Positions 11,775-23,266 of a stretch of DNA of 64,000 nucleotides are shown in pieces; position 1 is the first letter of the stretch, and each line of letters begins with the position of its first letter. Source of the stretch: Liolophura sinensis. Lineage: Eukaryota; Mollusca; Polyplacophora; Chitonida; Chitonidae. The translations under genes were made by a program, and so were the position numbers. The notes beneath the pieces were generated by a model. The model saw only the letters and a list, made by a program, of their open reading frames with translations, made no database searches and was not told the origin of the DNA. The stretch lies in NCBI RefSeq assembly GCF_032854445.1, contig NC_088296.1:20637853-20701852 (forward strand). Reading direction: 5' to 3'.

Positions 11775-12319
11775 ATACCTCAGAGTCATTGTAAATACCC
11801 AGCAATGTTGGACCAGGACAGCCCCATGTATACATACATGTACATGACCAGTCTGGGCAAGCCTATGTTCCAGTGTTAACGAACACCCCTAATTAAACCA
11901 TGTAATTCCGTAAAATGATTTCAGGGTAACGGCTGTCATCGTTATTAATGCAAATCCATGCACTAAAATCACTAGTGATATAGGATCGAGGATCTTTATT
12001 ACTGGCAGAATATTACGTCACAGTTTTTTGTTTATGACATTTGATCAGGTGATCTGGCTTGCGAGGATGTTTTATATCCGCAGTATTTACGATGTTGTAT
12101 ATTGACATGAAGATAAATCCACGATCCAGGACTTGATGTGATTTACAAATACGCGCACTTGTTCGTATTAAAAAATGAGGAGTTTTACGGGTGTTTGCTG
12201 CAGATAAATTTTCTGCTGAGAATTTCTATATGTTCTTAATGTATAATTATTACCATACCCTGCACATGGGCCTAATACATTTCTTCCCTTCATGGGGGAT
12301 TTACAAAGATCAAAGACAT

Positions 12320-12870
12320 ACATGTGTATAAATCTTGTATTCCTCACTGCACACCATGTGCATCCATTTCTGACCTGATCATCCAGCGAGCGCTGCATGG
12401 ACGCAGTGAGCTTGATCTTGCCCTCTTGGAGCAAGATTATAGACCTCAGATTCGCAAACGTCTCAATTTACCTTGGCAATCTTCTGGTTTTCCCAAAGAT
12501 GTCCTGGTGTGGATTATGAGGCATTGTGTTTAATTTAACGGCACCCAGGGCCATATTTCAATGTGGGACGCGTTCCGTCTTATCAGAGGTGCTGAAGCAC
12601 GAGTGTAATTCTTGTATGGGGAAGGAGATTAGCGATGCTTGCATTCTGTCCACGTCTAGATTGCTTTATCGCACTGTCGTTATTTTTTTATGCACGGTGT
12701 TCTTCCCTGGGGCCTCCATCAGCCTTGTCCATAAATCTTCACCATTTGCCGCATGCACTTGCAGACGCTGTCATTGCAAACTGCACCAGCTGCAATCCTG
12801 CTTTCACTGTAGGGTACTGGGAAACCGTGTAATATTTGACAAATTCGGCTTGAATTTTCACATTGGTTGA
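12320..12870. other. Repeat-poor, GC-balanced intron island
   Basis: About 550 bp with little low-complexity sequence and noticeably more CpG and GC than its surroundings, for example around 12360-12480. Several short frames are open, but none has a domain or a matching splice context. Candidate conserved non-coding DNA, on composition only. Confidence 0.3.
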
Positions 12871-12984
12871 AGCAGAAATACATGCATTGTACATTTAAAT
12901 GACCTAAAAGTTTGCCTGTGACTAAGCAGCAGAGAGTTCTGTGGATTTTAGAAAGATGTCTTCGCATTTGCTTGGATGGCAAAA

Positions 12985-13035
12985 GTAGGATGATACCCTA
13001 CTGAAAAGTCTCAGCATCAGTAGTAATTTTTGATG
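12985..13035 (+). mobile_element. MITE-like family C, core fragment
   Basis: GTAGGATGATACCCTACTG followed by AGTCTCAGCATCAGTAGTAA matches the family C core (break point, CTACTGGGAAA, then TTTCAGCACCAAAAGTAA). Both ends are lost. Confidence 0.5.
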
Positions 13036-13122
13036 GCCATTAAATATACTGTAATTTTAGATCAAACACAGTGTGAACTCTTTTGTGATGTGTTACTATT
13101 TTCAGTAACATGCATTATTACT

Positions 13123-13330
13123 CTAATTCTGTAACCTTTTCACATATGAAAGGGCAACGTTCAGTGAAATTTATGCACCTTAATTTGATTTTGGAGACTA
13201 AACTACATGTACATTGGCCAATTTCAGGGTTTCACAAAAAGTATAATTTTTATCAGTGAACACAGAATAATGCCTTCAGAATATGCTTGATTAAACACCT
13301 TGCAAACATGCAGAAAGGTTGAAGACTTAC
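13123..13330 (+). mobile_element. MITE-like family D, near-complete
   Basis: A ~208-bp element with inverted ends. The left end reads CTAATTCTGTAACCTTTTCA. The right end reads GAAAGGTTGAAGACTTAC, and its reverse complement, GTAAGTCTTCAACCTTTC, pairs with the left. The interior has the family landmarks ATTTATGCACC, ACTACATGTACATTGGCCA and CAGAATAATGCCTTCAGAAT. No coding capacity. Confidence 0.85.
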
Positions 13331-13505
13331 AGTAATACACTAGCTCATCCTCAGTTTACTGTTCACTTGGAGAATCACATTTTTAGTTTGTGGTATCATT
13401 TGAATTAAGTGAAGTTTGTTATGCAGTTTGAAAGTCCTGCAGAATGCAAAAAATACCCCTCTCATGATTCATACCTCCAGTTGTGTTAAATTTTTTATTA
13501 TTCTT

Positions 13506-13517
13506 CCCCCCCCCCCC
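13506..13517. repeat. Poly-C run
   Basis: Twelve consecutive C, flanked by an A-rich stretch. A likely site of sequencing-length error. Confidence 0.9.
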
Positions 13518-13723
13518 TGAAAAAAATAAATGAGAACACTGTACATAATAATGCTGATTAGTATTGTTAGCTGTCTTCATTTTTCTAAGAGCTTATTAAT
13601 AAGCCAAATCAAAGTCTCTGCCAGCCATCATAACATTATGAAACCCACGGAGGGAGTGAGAGAGATTCGGAGGTTAGATTCCTGTTCCATTCAACTCCCT
13701 ATGCACATATTCAAGTGTTGAAT

Positions 13724-13929
13724 TCAGCATGAAGGGGATAGTGCAACAACTGGTTGACCTGTATCAGTATAATGGCTCGGGCTGTGCGGCTTACTTGTCT
13801 TCGGTAAGGCGTCTCAGTGAAGCAGCACTAGATAAAAGAGTGGTGGAAATCCGTCCTGCAGCAAGGAGGCACATTACATGCACTCTAAGGATTCCTTCAT
13901 TGTCATATGACTCGCTCACTCACTCACTA
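13724..13929 (+). mobile_element. SINE B, 5'-truncated, with perfect duplication
   Basis: Begins in the body at TCAGCATGAAGGGGATAG and lacks the tRNA-like head. It ends in CTCACTCACTCACT. It is flanked by a perfect 11-bp duplication, AAGTGTTGAAT, at 13713-13723 and 13930-13940. The piece of tail with the shared GAGTACG motif is deleted in this copy, so the deletion came after insertion or came from a variant source. Confidence 0.93.
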
Positions 13930-14139
13930 AAGTGTTGAATGTAAGTAACTGAATGTGGTTGTAAATCAGTAACTTAGTTGAATATTTAAATGCTGGAATC
14001 ATATTTATTCTACCCACCGATGCCTAGTTAATTCAATTAAAATTTCCAACCCTTAAAAACTTTTCCCATAATCATGATAATCAGTCCGATGATTCAAAAC
14101 TTCAAACTTCAAATTTTACTTTGGCCACATTGACATATA

Positions 14140-14600
14140 AGGGCTTTATGGTAGATCACCACAGAACTGTTGAAGTCTGTGCGTCATATCATGGACACTG
14201 TCAATCACATTTGCCAGTGCCTTGAATGAGGCATTTAAGTGAAAACAGAGCAGCAGCCGTTTGTGCTGTAGAGCTAACCACATACACGCGCTAATCAAGT
14301 GCGAGTAAGACAACACCAGACATCTTCAGGACAAATTACTGCCTTTGTTCACTGGCATCCGGAGAAATCTGAGCGGTGTGCTTTGTGCGATCGATAATCA
14401 GATGCATTGTGGGAAGGTCGTGTTAGGCTTCTTACCCCTGGATCAGATGACAGTCTCGGTATTCTGATCAGCCTCGATATTGATTGGTGGAAAACAATGG
14501 TTGGTCTGTAAACCGAGAGCCGAGATAGACAGACTCTGGCTCTCGGCGCTCTGATTTTTGTTTGATGGCATCAGCAACAGAGAGATATAACAGGGCTTTG
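14140..14600. other. Repeat-poor intron island
   Basis: About 450 bp of balanced composition without arrays or SINEs. It carries the inverted pair GAGAGCCGAGA and TCTCGGCTCTCGGCGC-type segments around 14514-14550. No exon is apparent. Candidate conserved non-coding DNA, on composition only. Confidence 0.3.
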
Positions 14601-14893
14601 ATCTTGAAGATGGAATGCAAAAAGAGCGGCTAAATGACGTTTGATGGTGAACAAAAAAGGAAACACGATTTCACTTTGATACAACCACCTTTTAAATCTT
14701 AAGAAAAGGATTGACTTCAACCAATAAGGCTAGGAGTATATTCCTGCATACACAGATAAAAAATAGATAAAAAGATTTTATTTTCATATATAAATGCTCA
14801 GTGAAAATATCAGGATTTTCCTCATAGTGAAAAGCCTTAAAATGATACATCAGTGCCAACATAAGGGCCTTAAAGTGATACCTTAATGTCAAT

Positions 14894-15038
14894 GGATCTG
14901 TCAGCAGCCTGTGGATGGTCGTGAGTTTCCCCCAAGTTCTGCCCGGTTTCCTAGCTCCCACCATAATGCTGGCCGCCATCGTATAAGTGAAATATTCTTG
15001 AGTTCGGCTTAAAACACCAGTTAAATAAATAAGTAAGT
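14894..15038 (+). mobile_element. SINE A, 5'-truncated
   Basis: Begins GGATCTGTCAGCAGCCTG. It keeps the GGCCGCCATCGTATAAGTG block and the tail AATATTCTTGAGTTCGGC and ends in TAAATAAATAAG. The head is missing. Confidence 0.87.
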
Positions 15039-15095
15039 AAAAGTGGTACTTCAGATTTGTTTTTCCATACACTTCTTTTATTACATTTACTTTGT

Positions 15096-15461
15096 ACATT
15101 ATTACATAGCTGGGACATTATTACATAGCTGGGACATTATTACATAGCTGGAACATTATTACATAGATGGAACATTATTACATAGCTGGAACATTATTAC
15201 ATAGATGGAACATTATTACATAGCTGGAACATTATTACATAGCTGGAACATTATTACATAGATGGAACATTATTACATAGCTGGAACATTATTACATAGC
15301 TGGGACATTATTACATAGCTGGAACATTATTACATAGATGGAACATTATTACATAGCTGGAACATTATTACATAGATGGAACATTATTACATAGCTGGAA
15401 CATTATTACATAGATGGAACATTATTACATAGCTGGAACATTATTACATAGCTGGAACATT
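15096..15461. repeat. 19-bp minisatellite, about 19 copies
   Basis: Nineteen near-perfect 19-bp units of the form ACATTATTACATAGCTGGA. A single position toggles between GCT and GAT, and the two variants largely alternate, which suggests that a 38-bp or larger block was the unit of recent expansion. Purity is very high, so the array is probably variable between individuals. Confidence 0.96.
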
Positions 15462-18051
15462 CAGCTGTCACATCACATTATTCAGACCAACCTGTTGACA
15501 TGAAGAATAAACAAAATTTTTCATACATGCAAACTTGGAAATAAGCATTAGGACGTGTAAAGACGGCGTTCTGCACCAAATAGTGTTTTAACTTAGTCTT
15601 AAATAGTGTTTCGAACTGTAAGGTACAAAAGAAAACTGCCAGTTGACATTTTTTAATAACATGAATAGCTGGAAGATATACCAAAAATTTTGCCCCAGCT
15701 TAGATATTATTCCCAGGCGTACAGTATGTGTGGATGTTTCATAATTTGAGCATATACCTTAAATTTTGCTGTCCTAAAAGGAGGACTATGATGTCTCTTA
15801 GCATCTTCAGGATTTTCTTTCATCTTTGAGCTTTAAACAGTAATTATGGTTTTCAAACAGAACATATAATATTGTTTCTTTATTGCATAATAAAAACGGA
15901 ATTTGTTGGAAATCTCCAGTATAGGTAGATATTAACCAGAAAAAAGGGAATACAAGTACTGTTTTTTTCTCTGTGAAGGAGTTCTCTTGATCCTAAGAAA
16001 TTGACATCATACATTGGGGCCTGTTATGGTGGCAATTAGTTTCTCTTACCTGGAATACGTGGAAATTGCCACATAAATGCCTCGGGTAGGAATAGACGAA
16101 TTCTACTCGCACACAGTGGATTGTGTTTTTGAGGAGTTTTGCTTTGTGCTGTGATGTATTGTTCTTCATGTTGAACAAATGTGTGAGAATTTTTTATGGT
16201 AACACAAAAAAATTGCATTATATATGAATGTGTATTGATAGAGAACATCAGTCAGGATGTAGGGGTGGGGTGGTGTTGGGTGGGGTGTGGTGGGGTGTCA
16301 TATATTATCTTTCCGCATGTCTGCAAGGTGTTTGTTCAGGCATATTGTAGAGGTATTATTCTGTGTATCCAGAAATTGATCAATCCAGCCAGTGTTGTTT
16401 TGTCTTTAAAATCAAATTATAAGTGTGCATAAATTGCGCCGAAAGCTGCTCTTTCACCTGTGAAAATGTTGAGGAATTAGGGTGGCAAGATTTTGATGAC
16501 TGGAAGCTAATCTAATGATTAGTAATCCTGGAACTAAAGTTACCTGTTCAGAAACAGTTGATCAATCAGTCTGTCATTGAGCCAGTCACTGGAGCTTTCT
16601 GTCCATTTGTCTCCCTGTACTCGTTTGCATGCAAGCTATATTAAGGTGCATATTTTAAATGTGCTTGTTTCTCATTTAGAAGGCAAAATCCTCACTGTAC
16701 CGGGACACTTGTAAGAAACGTTTTCTACCTTTAATGGTCTGGTGCCCAAATTTGAGCAAAAGGCCCAGAAACCCAAATTGAGTTCGAAATTATAAACATG
16801 TGTGTTCTTTTTTTTTAAAATTAATTTCATCATTGTTAATAAAGTTGCACATTGAGGCTAATGTGAGATATAGTTCCACAGTATTTCCCAAATTAATTAA
16901 GGAACTGAAAGGGTTGACCAAATTTTTAAGTTCTTCTTGACCTTGCTGTAATGGGTATGGACCTTCGAGTACCCATGGGTACACCATGTGAGCCTAAGAA
17001 AGAGCTCTACTTTTGTTTTGTGTATATATATTTGATCTTTGCTTTTGTGACAGAAACCCAATGAAATGCAGCTCCAAAATATCGGGCAAAGAAACGAAAA
17101 AAAACAAAAAACGAAAAAATAGAAACAGATAGAGATATGTTGTGGAAGTTGTAAAATGATTGAAAAGCAGTGAACCATAGCTGCCTTTGAGTGTTTTGCT
17201 CTGACCTGGGCAGACCCTGGATACCTCTTCTAAACCTAACCCCTCACCCCCATCCCCACCCTCACAACCACCCTGACGCCCTAGCAAACCAGTTGTGCTG
17301 TTTGATTGCGTTAGAAATTTATTGCGCTTCAACATTGACCCTAGAAGTCAAAAGTCTGCTCAGCCGGAAACAGCCCATTCCCAGGAGATCCTCTTAGGAC
17401 TATGCATAGAAATAGCATCATTAGCATTCTTTTCGAAGGGGGAGTTTTCATGCACTCGACATCACTTCCTGTGGGTGTGTTCTTACCTCCATTGTCAGAA
17501 GAGGGGTCTGGGAAGTCATCTAAGATCAGACCAAACTCTGAGAATAAATCAATGAGGTTTACATTTGAACTTTGTTTGCGCCTAAGGGTTTTTTGTGTGT
17601 GTCTGTGTGTGTGGTTAAGCTGGACTGATTCATGCGTGGGCATGTCTTGTTTCAGCCCTTTTTGGCACAAGCATTTGTGTGCGGAACAGAGACTGCACTT
17701 GCAGTTTTCAGGACCTGTTCCAGGAATTGACCCAAGTGAATTTACCCCATGTATGCACATGCAACAGCCTTTGGCTAACCAGAACAATGTGTACGAAAAA
17801 TTATAAAAATAATAAAAGTTTAAAAATAATAAATTTAAAATCATATCTTGAAAATCCTCTCAGTAGTGTATCACAAAATTCACTTTGGAGAGGTTAGATA
17901 AAGGGCCTGATTGGCTCAGAATGGGAATCTGGGAATGCTGATTGGTGAGTCTGTTACAGTTGATTTTAACAAAATAAAATAAAAATAAAAGTGAAAATCA
18001 ACCTTTTTATTATGTCTGGTCTTGATGTTTTATGACAGCAGTCAGATAAAT
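15462..18051. other. Intron, unique sequence with a G-rich motif
   Basis: No supported exon. The 167-codon minus frame at 17341-17844 and the plus frames opposite it have no recognisable domain. A G-rich patch lies at 16262-16296. The stretch at 17215-17280 is C-rich and low-complexity. Confidence 0.45.
16262..16296 (+). other. Potential G-quadruplex motif
   Basis: Four or more G tracts of three to four, separated by loops of 1 to 7 bases (GGGG T GGGG ... GGG T GGGG ... GGGG), on the strand that would be transcribed if this is CELF intron. This meets the usual pattern for an intramolecular quadruplex in RNA or DNA. Confidence 0.6.
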
Positions 18052-18112
18052 ACATTTATACGATGACAGCCATTGTTACAGTGGGAGGAAACTGGATAGA
18101 GCACGGGGGCTG
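18052..18112 (-). mobile_element. SINE A, short internal fragment
   Basis: About 60 bp of the central region in reverse (ATACGATGACAGCCATTGTT, then GTGGGAGGAAACTGG). Both ends are missing. Confidence 0.65.
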
Positions 18113-19895
18113 TAGAACAATACGATATACCATAGTTCTTTTTGAACTCAATTATTAGGCATGATAATGGTGCTTCTGTGATACTTATTAGCTTTTGGCA
18201 AATTTTTGTCTGTGGTTTCAGGCATAGATTCAGGGTTGTTTCCTGTTTTTCTTACTTCATGCAGCCTGGGTGGCATTATTTTTCCACGAACAAATTTGTG
18301 GAAATTCTTTGTTATCATCCTAACCCACTGGCACCCTTTTGACATTTTGGAAACTATTTACTTGTAAGCCATTGGAGAATACTTTACTCACTGTTGTATC
18401 TGTGAACTCAGCCAAGTGAGTCACTACATAGGCATTAGCCTATAGATCTAGAAGAATGACTTTACATTGGCATACACGATAATTACTGATTGTGAATTGA
18501 TTTGTTGGATTATTTCAGTGAAGAATTCTATCAACCAAAGCTGCGTGGCTATCACTACTAGTTACTCAGTACTAATCCAAGGACTTTATTATCTGCAGAG
18601 ACCTTTCCTATCTCCAGAGACAGAAGAGTTAAGCTCACTATACTGCCCCAGGGCAATAAAACAGCCAATAAACGTGTCCAGATAAATCACAGTTCTTGGA
18701 TAGTGGTCGATAAAAAGCTTGTCCGAGAATGCACCCATGTCTGGCGGACAGGTTTATTGCTCAAGAAATTGGTTTACATTCCACATCCTGACCACCCCTC
18801 TTTTCCAGAATGGTACAGTCCAAAATAAAAAAAAAAAAGGTCAAGATTTTATTGAGTCTTGGAGTCAGTGGTTAGGAAAAGATTCCATTATTTGGCTTAG
18901 ATAAGAGAGAAAGGGTTTGTTGCACTTGAAGAAGGGAACTGATGATTATTTTATTAAGTTTTGTGAATTCAGGAAAAACAACACATATGTCTTCTGTTAA
19001 TTTGAAGGTGATTCCAAATTTATAGGGTGAAAGCCATCTGCCCTGATAAACAAGAGATGGTTTCCATCGGTCATTGATATATTTGAAAGTTCATAAATTT
19101 TGATAAAAGTTTTCCACACCTTGAAAGAGTTTTGGGTCAGTTCCTGGAAGGGTCGGATTTTTTTTATCTCAAGTATGCTATTGAATATAATCGACCATAG
19201 AATTACATGCATCTATTAAGGCTGAACCAATTTAAATATTTGCACATTCAGAACAAATTTATTTTCAGTCTCAGAGGAGGGTATAAAAGTGAAACTAAAA
19301 CTGAAAACTGTAATTCATGGGTATTGTGGACTGTCCCAGTTGAGGGGTGGAGGAAACTGCTGCACCCCATTAGTTACCTGACAGACTGTCAGACTAAATG
19401 CTGAAGCCAAGCCTGTGAGGTCTTTATTTTAACACCTCAGCCAATGTTAATACCTCTTATTTGACTGAAAGATCAAAAAAGTATTTCAGAGAATGATATT
19501 TAAATGTGACGAAACTTTATTCCAACAGTAAGAATGAGACTTACTGATAATATTGTCTTAAGTAATGCCATCATTTAGGCTTCCATGCTGAACAGCCTAT
19601 TTGAAGCAAGTACAAGTATTGGACGTGGGCTCTCCCACTGGACCCTCTTGCTCTGCATTGTCTCTTTTACACCCTCTCTCTGGAGCCCCATTTCTGGCAC
19701 GTGCCAGCCACACTTATGTACAATAAATACTGGATTTATTCAGCTGGATAAAAAGATACTTTGAGGCAGTGTAACAGACACTGTACAAATTCTGAGACTG
19801 AGGCAAAGCGAAGCTTACATTAAATCTTAGATTTATAGCATAGTGAAGGATGTGGGAGAAGTATGCCTACATTTATAAACTTCATGTCTGAATGA
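18113..19895. other. Intron, nothing recognised
   Basis: Unique AT-rich sequence. The small frames present have no domain, and I see no arrays or inverted terminal repeats. Confidence 0.5.
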
Positions 19896-20163
19896 GGGGC
19901 CTCCGTGGCTCAGTTGGTTAGCGCGCTAGTGCGGCGTAATGATCCAGGAGTCCCTTACCAATGCAGTCGCTGTGAGTTCAATTCCAGCTCAAGCTGGCTT
20001 CCTCTCCGGCCGTACGTGGGAAGGTCTGCCAGGAACGTGCGTATGGCCGTGAGTTTTCCCTGGGCTCTGGCCGTTTTTCTCCCGCCATAATGTTGGCCGC
20101 TGTTGTATAAGTGAAATATTCTTGAGTACAGTGTAAAACACCATTCAAATAAATAAATAAATA
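19896..20163 (+). mobile_element. SINE A, full length (reference copy)
   Basis: A 268-bp tRNA-derived SINE that shows all parts of the family. The start is GGGGCCTCCG, with box A TGGCTCAGTTGG at 19906-19917 and box B GAGTTCAATTCC at 19974-19985. A body with the CGTACGTGGGAAGGTCTGCC and GGTCTCTGGCC-type blocks follows, then the tail AATATTCTTGAGTACAG and a final (AAAT)n. The flanks TCTGAATGA (before) and TCTGAGTGA (after) look like a target duplication with one change. Polymerase III transcription from the internal boxes is expected. It is not a functional tRNA gene, because the cloverleaf is degenerate. Confidence 0.93.
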
Positions 20164-20245
20164 TATCTGAGTGACTACTGTATATTCATTGAAACCTTGG
20201 TATCGGGTCGAGTAAAACATTTAATTTATGTAACATTACTCAACA

Positions 20246-20454
20246 TTGCTCAACCTTTTCACATATGAAAGAGCAACTTCTAGAGCAACTTATACCCATC
20301 TATATTTTGATTTGAAGACAAATACACGGGTTGGATTGGCTGGTTTAAGACCTTCATGAATGGTATAATTATCTGTCAACACAGGATAATGCCTTCAGAA
20401 AAATGCTTGAATAAACACCTTGCAAGCATTCAGAAAGTTAAGATTGAAGAATTA
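20246..20454 (+). mobile_element. MITE-like family D, near-complete
   Basis: The left end is GCTCAACCTTTTCACATATG. The right end carries GATTGAAGAATTA after a small insertion (AGAAAGTTAAGATTGAAGAA). The interior keeps GGTTGGATTGGCTGGTTT and AGGATAATGCCTTCAG. No open frame of note. Confidence 0.85.
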
Positions 20455-21402
20455 AAAATAAAAAAGGTATATTTTCAGTGTTAGTTTTATTCCATGTTGA
20501 AAAATGGAAAATGTTTATGAAGATCATAAACATGTCTAGATTGATCTTAGTAAAAATGGTAGATTTTCAATTTTAGATTTATTCAGTGTTTGAATTTTCT
20601 TAATTCAGACCACCTGTAAAACAGAAAAAAAAATTAGTGGCGCCTTATCTGAAATATATCAGATTCCTTTGAAATCATACATTACTTACTGAGGGTACTG
20701 TTTCACCTTGAAACCCTTCATATGTATAATTGTGTTCCCAACCCCTCGCCCTAGTGTATGTAATCACCCTTCTTTGTGGCCACTGTTTTTTACCTGTGTA
20801 CAGGTAAACACTGTTTTCCCTGTCATGCTGTTATTCTTGCTGTTCAGATAATTGACGCACCCACCTGGAGAATATGATCCTTGATGTTTCTGTATTGATT
20901 GAAAACTTACCTTTCAAATTTCCCCTCGATGCAGAACGCCTTTGAAGTGATATTGACATTGCTATAATAAACTTACTTTCCAGCCCATTGTAGCTGAATT
21001 AGTTTGTTTTTTATAATATCAGCAATAGCTGTCTGCCTGGTTTGGATCATGGAGAGATGCAAGTCGCAATAAACCCGATGGTAAACAAATGTCCGTTAGA
21101 GCATATTATGATGGGAGTGAGACACATGAGATAAAACCGTCACTCTTCTTGTATGGAGGTAAAATTTGTCAGCAGCATAGACACAATTTAACAAAGGACT
21201 ACAAATGGGGTGCAAATTTGCTGTCAATTTATGACACGAAGAAAGAATGGCAGTTTATTCAGTCCGTGCCCACTATGATTTGCAGTGTGTTTGCATGCAC
21301 TCAAATGAGTTATGCCCTCAGAGAGTCATTTGTCTCTCATGATTGATTTATGAGTTACACCTGCAGTTTTGTTTGTTGCATTTATATAGGTAACATCAAT
21401 TT
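20455..21402. other. Intron, nothing recognised
   Basis: Unique sequence. The 85-codon frame at 21089-21346 is the most protein-like in composition, but it has no acceptor that fits its start and no domain I know. Confidence 0.45.
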
Positions 21403-21636
21403 TATGACACAGGAGCATCTCACCAATGCAGACGCCGTTAGTTCAAGTTCATTAACTCATGCTGACTTCCTCTCTGGTTACATGTGGGAATATCTGTCAG
21501 CAACCTGCAGATGGCCGTGGGTTTCCCCTGGGCTCTGCCTGGTTTCCACCCACTATAATGCTGGCTGCCGTCGTATAAGTGAAATATAATTGAGAACGGC
21601 GTAAAGCACCAATCAAATAAATAAACAAAATAAATT
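21403..21636 (+). mobile_element. SINE A, nearly full length, box A lost
   Basis: Begins inside the head at ATGACACAGGAGCATCTCAC. It keeps the box B region (TAGTTCAAGTTC), the body and a slightly altered tail (AATATAATTGAGAACGGC), and ends in AAATAAATAAAC. Confidence 0.88.
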
Positions 21637-21710
21637 ATGAGCAGTCCAATCTCCAGTTACTAGTAACTGAATGGAGCTTGTATGGGGAATGTTTCATACA
21701 ACAAACACAG

Positions 21711-21790
21711 GCTAAATTATGTTAATTGTTAATTTATTAATTATATTAATTAATTATTATTAATCATTGTTAATTTATTTAAATTATGTT
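21711..21790. other. TTAATTA-rich patch
   Basis: About 80 bp composed almost only of TTAATT and ATTAAT motifs. The flanks TTATGTTAATTGT recur at both ends (21718 and 21786) as a direct repeat. Homeodomain proteins recognise TAATTA cores, so this could be a binding cluster, but AT-rich drift is the simpler reading. Confidence 0.4.
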
Positions 21791-21982
21791 AATTGTAACT
21801 GTCATGGATGAGTTTCTATCAGCTTGTTTCAACCTGTCATAGCTTTGTTGAATGTGGGATTGGTGTCCTCAGCATGGCATCCCAGTAAGACAGCGTGTGA
21901 ACACTGGGTGTTGGCTTGTTCATCCAGTGAGACACCACTGTGACATTACCAAAGCAAATGTTTGCACTCACATTTAACCTGA

Positions 21983-22015
<33 letters not shown>
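21983..22015. repeat. (AAGC)n microsatellite
   Basis: Eight uninterrupted AAGC/GCAA units. A 19-base poly-A follows 40 bp later. Confidence 0.92.
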
Positions 22016-22016
<1 letters not shown>

Positions 22017-22315
22017 ACAATCTTGTTGTTGTTTCAACTATTTTAGTTCAACAAATGATGAAAAAAAAAAAAAAAAAAGAAGAAGAAATGTCTGTGACAC
22101 ATTTCTGAGCCAGTGTGACATTTAAGTGATTTACTTTACAGAGTGATTCATTCTTTAAAGTGATTCACTCATCTGCTTAAGCAAGCCTGATCACAGTTGA
22201 CACAAATGTAAAAGGAGGTTTATTGGCTTGTGGAGAGACATGATTGACAGTACGGCCCAGTGTATGTTTCGCTGAGTGGTTCCATTATTGGTATTCAGAG
22301 AGCTTGTAATTTACG

Positions 22316-22545
22316 GTAAACAACCCAAAATTCCACCCATGACTCAGCTGCACATTTCATGTCATTCTAACATATCTTTTTGTTCTTAAAAATACATTTT
22401 GAGGTTTGTGTGGACAGTAGGATGATATTGAAATGGAAAAATGTAAATTTCAGCACCCAAAGTAATATTTTATGACATTTAATTGCTGCTAAGAATGTTA
22501 TTTTGGGTTGGGCAAAGTTTTACGTCATTTACTATACAGTGTCCA
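22316..22545 (-). mobile_element. MITE-like family C, diverged copy
   Basis: It has the core order of the 41775 copy: TAGGATGATATTGAAATGG, TTTCAGCACCCAAAGTAA and TATTTTATGACATTTAATTG. The right end is ACGTCATTTACTATA, which pairs imperfectly with the left end TTTACGGTAAACAACC. It may represent a subfamily with GTAAATGAC ends. Confidence 0.6.
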
Positions 22546-22792
22546 CAGTTGAGCCTTGTGTGCAGAAGTGCATAGAGAGGCTTGCTACAAATTTGAAACC
22601 GCTTAGGTTAATCTGATTGGATGTCGTCATGGTGATGCGTCTGGCAGTCAGTCAGGATGTGTGTTGTCTGATGAAGGTTGACAGTGAAGGATTAGTCTTG
22701 TTTTGAGGCCAGAGGAGATTTTCTGTACATGTTACATTGTAAGTCCCGGCCATGAATTCAGCGCAATGTTGTAGAACTTTTCGATTACGACC

Positions 22793-22986
22793 TAGTACTT
22801 GATTGAAACTGGAACATCTAAACCTGTCTAGTACTTGATCGAAACTGGAACATCTAAACCTGTCTAGTACTTGATCGAAACTGGAACATCTAAACCTGTC
22901 TAGTACTTGATCGAAACTGGAACATCTAAACCTGTCTAGTACTTGATCGTAACTGGAACATCTAAACCTGTCTAGTACTTGATCGA
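22793..22986. repeat. 36-bp minisatellite, 5.4 copies
   Basis: Units begin at 22793, 22829, 22865, 22901, 22937 and 22973 (partial). Each reads TAGTACTTGATCGAAACTGG and then a 16-bp constant part. Units differ at one or two positions only. Because 36 is divisible by three, the minus strand stays open (22652-23005) with a 12-residue repeat, which is not evidence of coding. Confidence 0.96.
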
Positions 22987-23082
22987 CTAAGCTGCAAATG
23001 GTCAAGCCTGGAATAACTTAGTTTCAAAATGATGTCAAACCCACGCCATAATATATAGGTTTTAATTCACTCAGTTTTACTT

Positions 23083-23266
23083 CGTACATGGGAAGGTCTG
23101 CCAGCAACCTGTTGATGGTCATGTGTTTCCTCTGGGCTGTGCTCGGTTTCCTCCCACCATAATGCTGGCCACTGTTGTGTAAGTGAAATATTCTGTATGG
23201 CGTAAAACACCAATGAAATCAATAAATCAATAAATAGATAAATCAATAAATAAATAAATAAATAAA
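23083..23266 (+). mobile_element. SINE A, 5'-truncated, with perfect duplication
   Basis: Begins exactly at CGTACATGGGAAGG and ends in a long (AAAT)n-type tract. A perfect 12-bp duplication, TCAGTTTTACTT, lies at 23071-23082 and 23267-23278. The copy therefore entered the genome already lacking its head. Confidence 0.95.

Noticed and set aside
11396-11794. 132-codon plus-strand frame with repeated residues
   Set aside because: Falls in the 20-23 bp array, with other frames and the opposite strand also open.
17341-17844. 167-codon minus-strand frame outside arrays
   Set aside because: No domain, motif or splice context recognised. A frame of this length occurs by chance in 64 kb, and a plus-strand frame overlaps it.
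19896-19985. tRNA gene
   Set aside because: Box A and box B are present, but the cloverleaf is degenerate and the sequence continues into a SINE body and tail. The same holds for the SINE B heads at 2194, 30300 and 49607.
22652-23005. 117-codon minus-strand frame with 12-residue repeats
   Set aside because: Explained by the 36-bp minisatellite.
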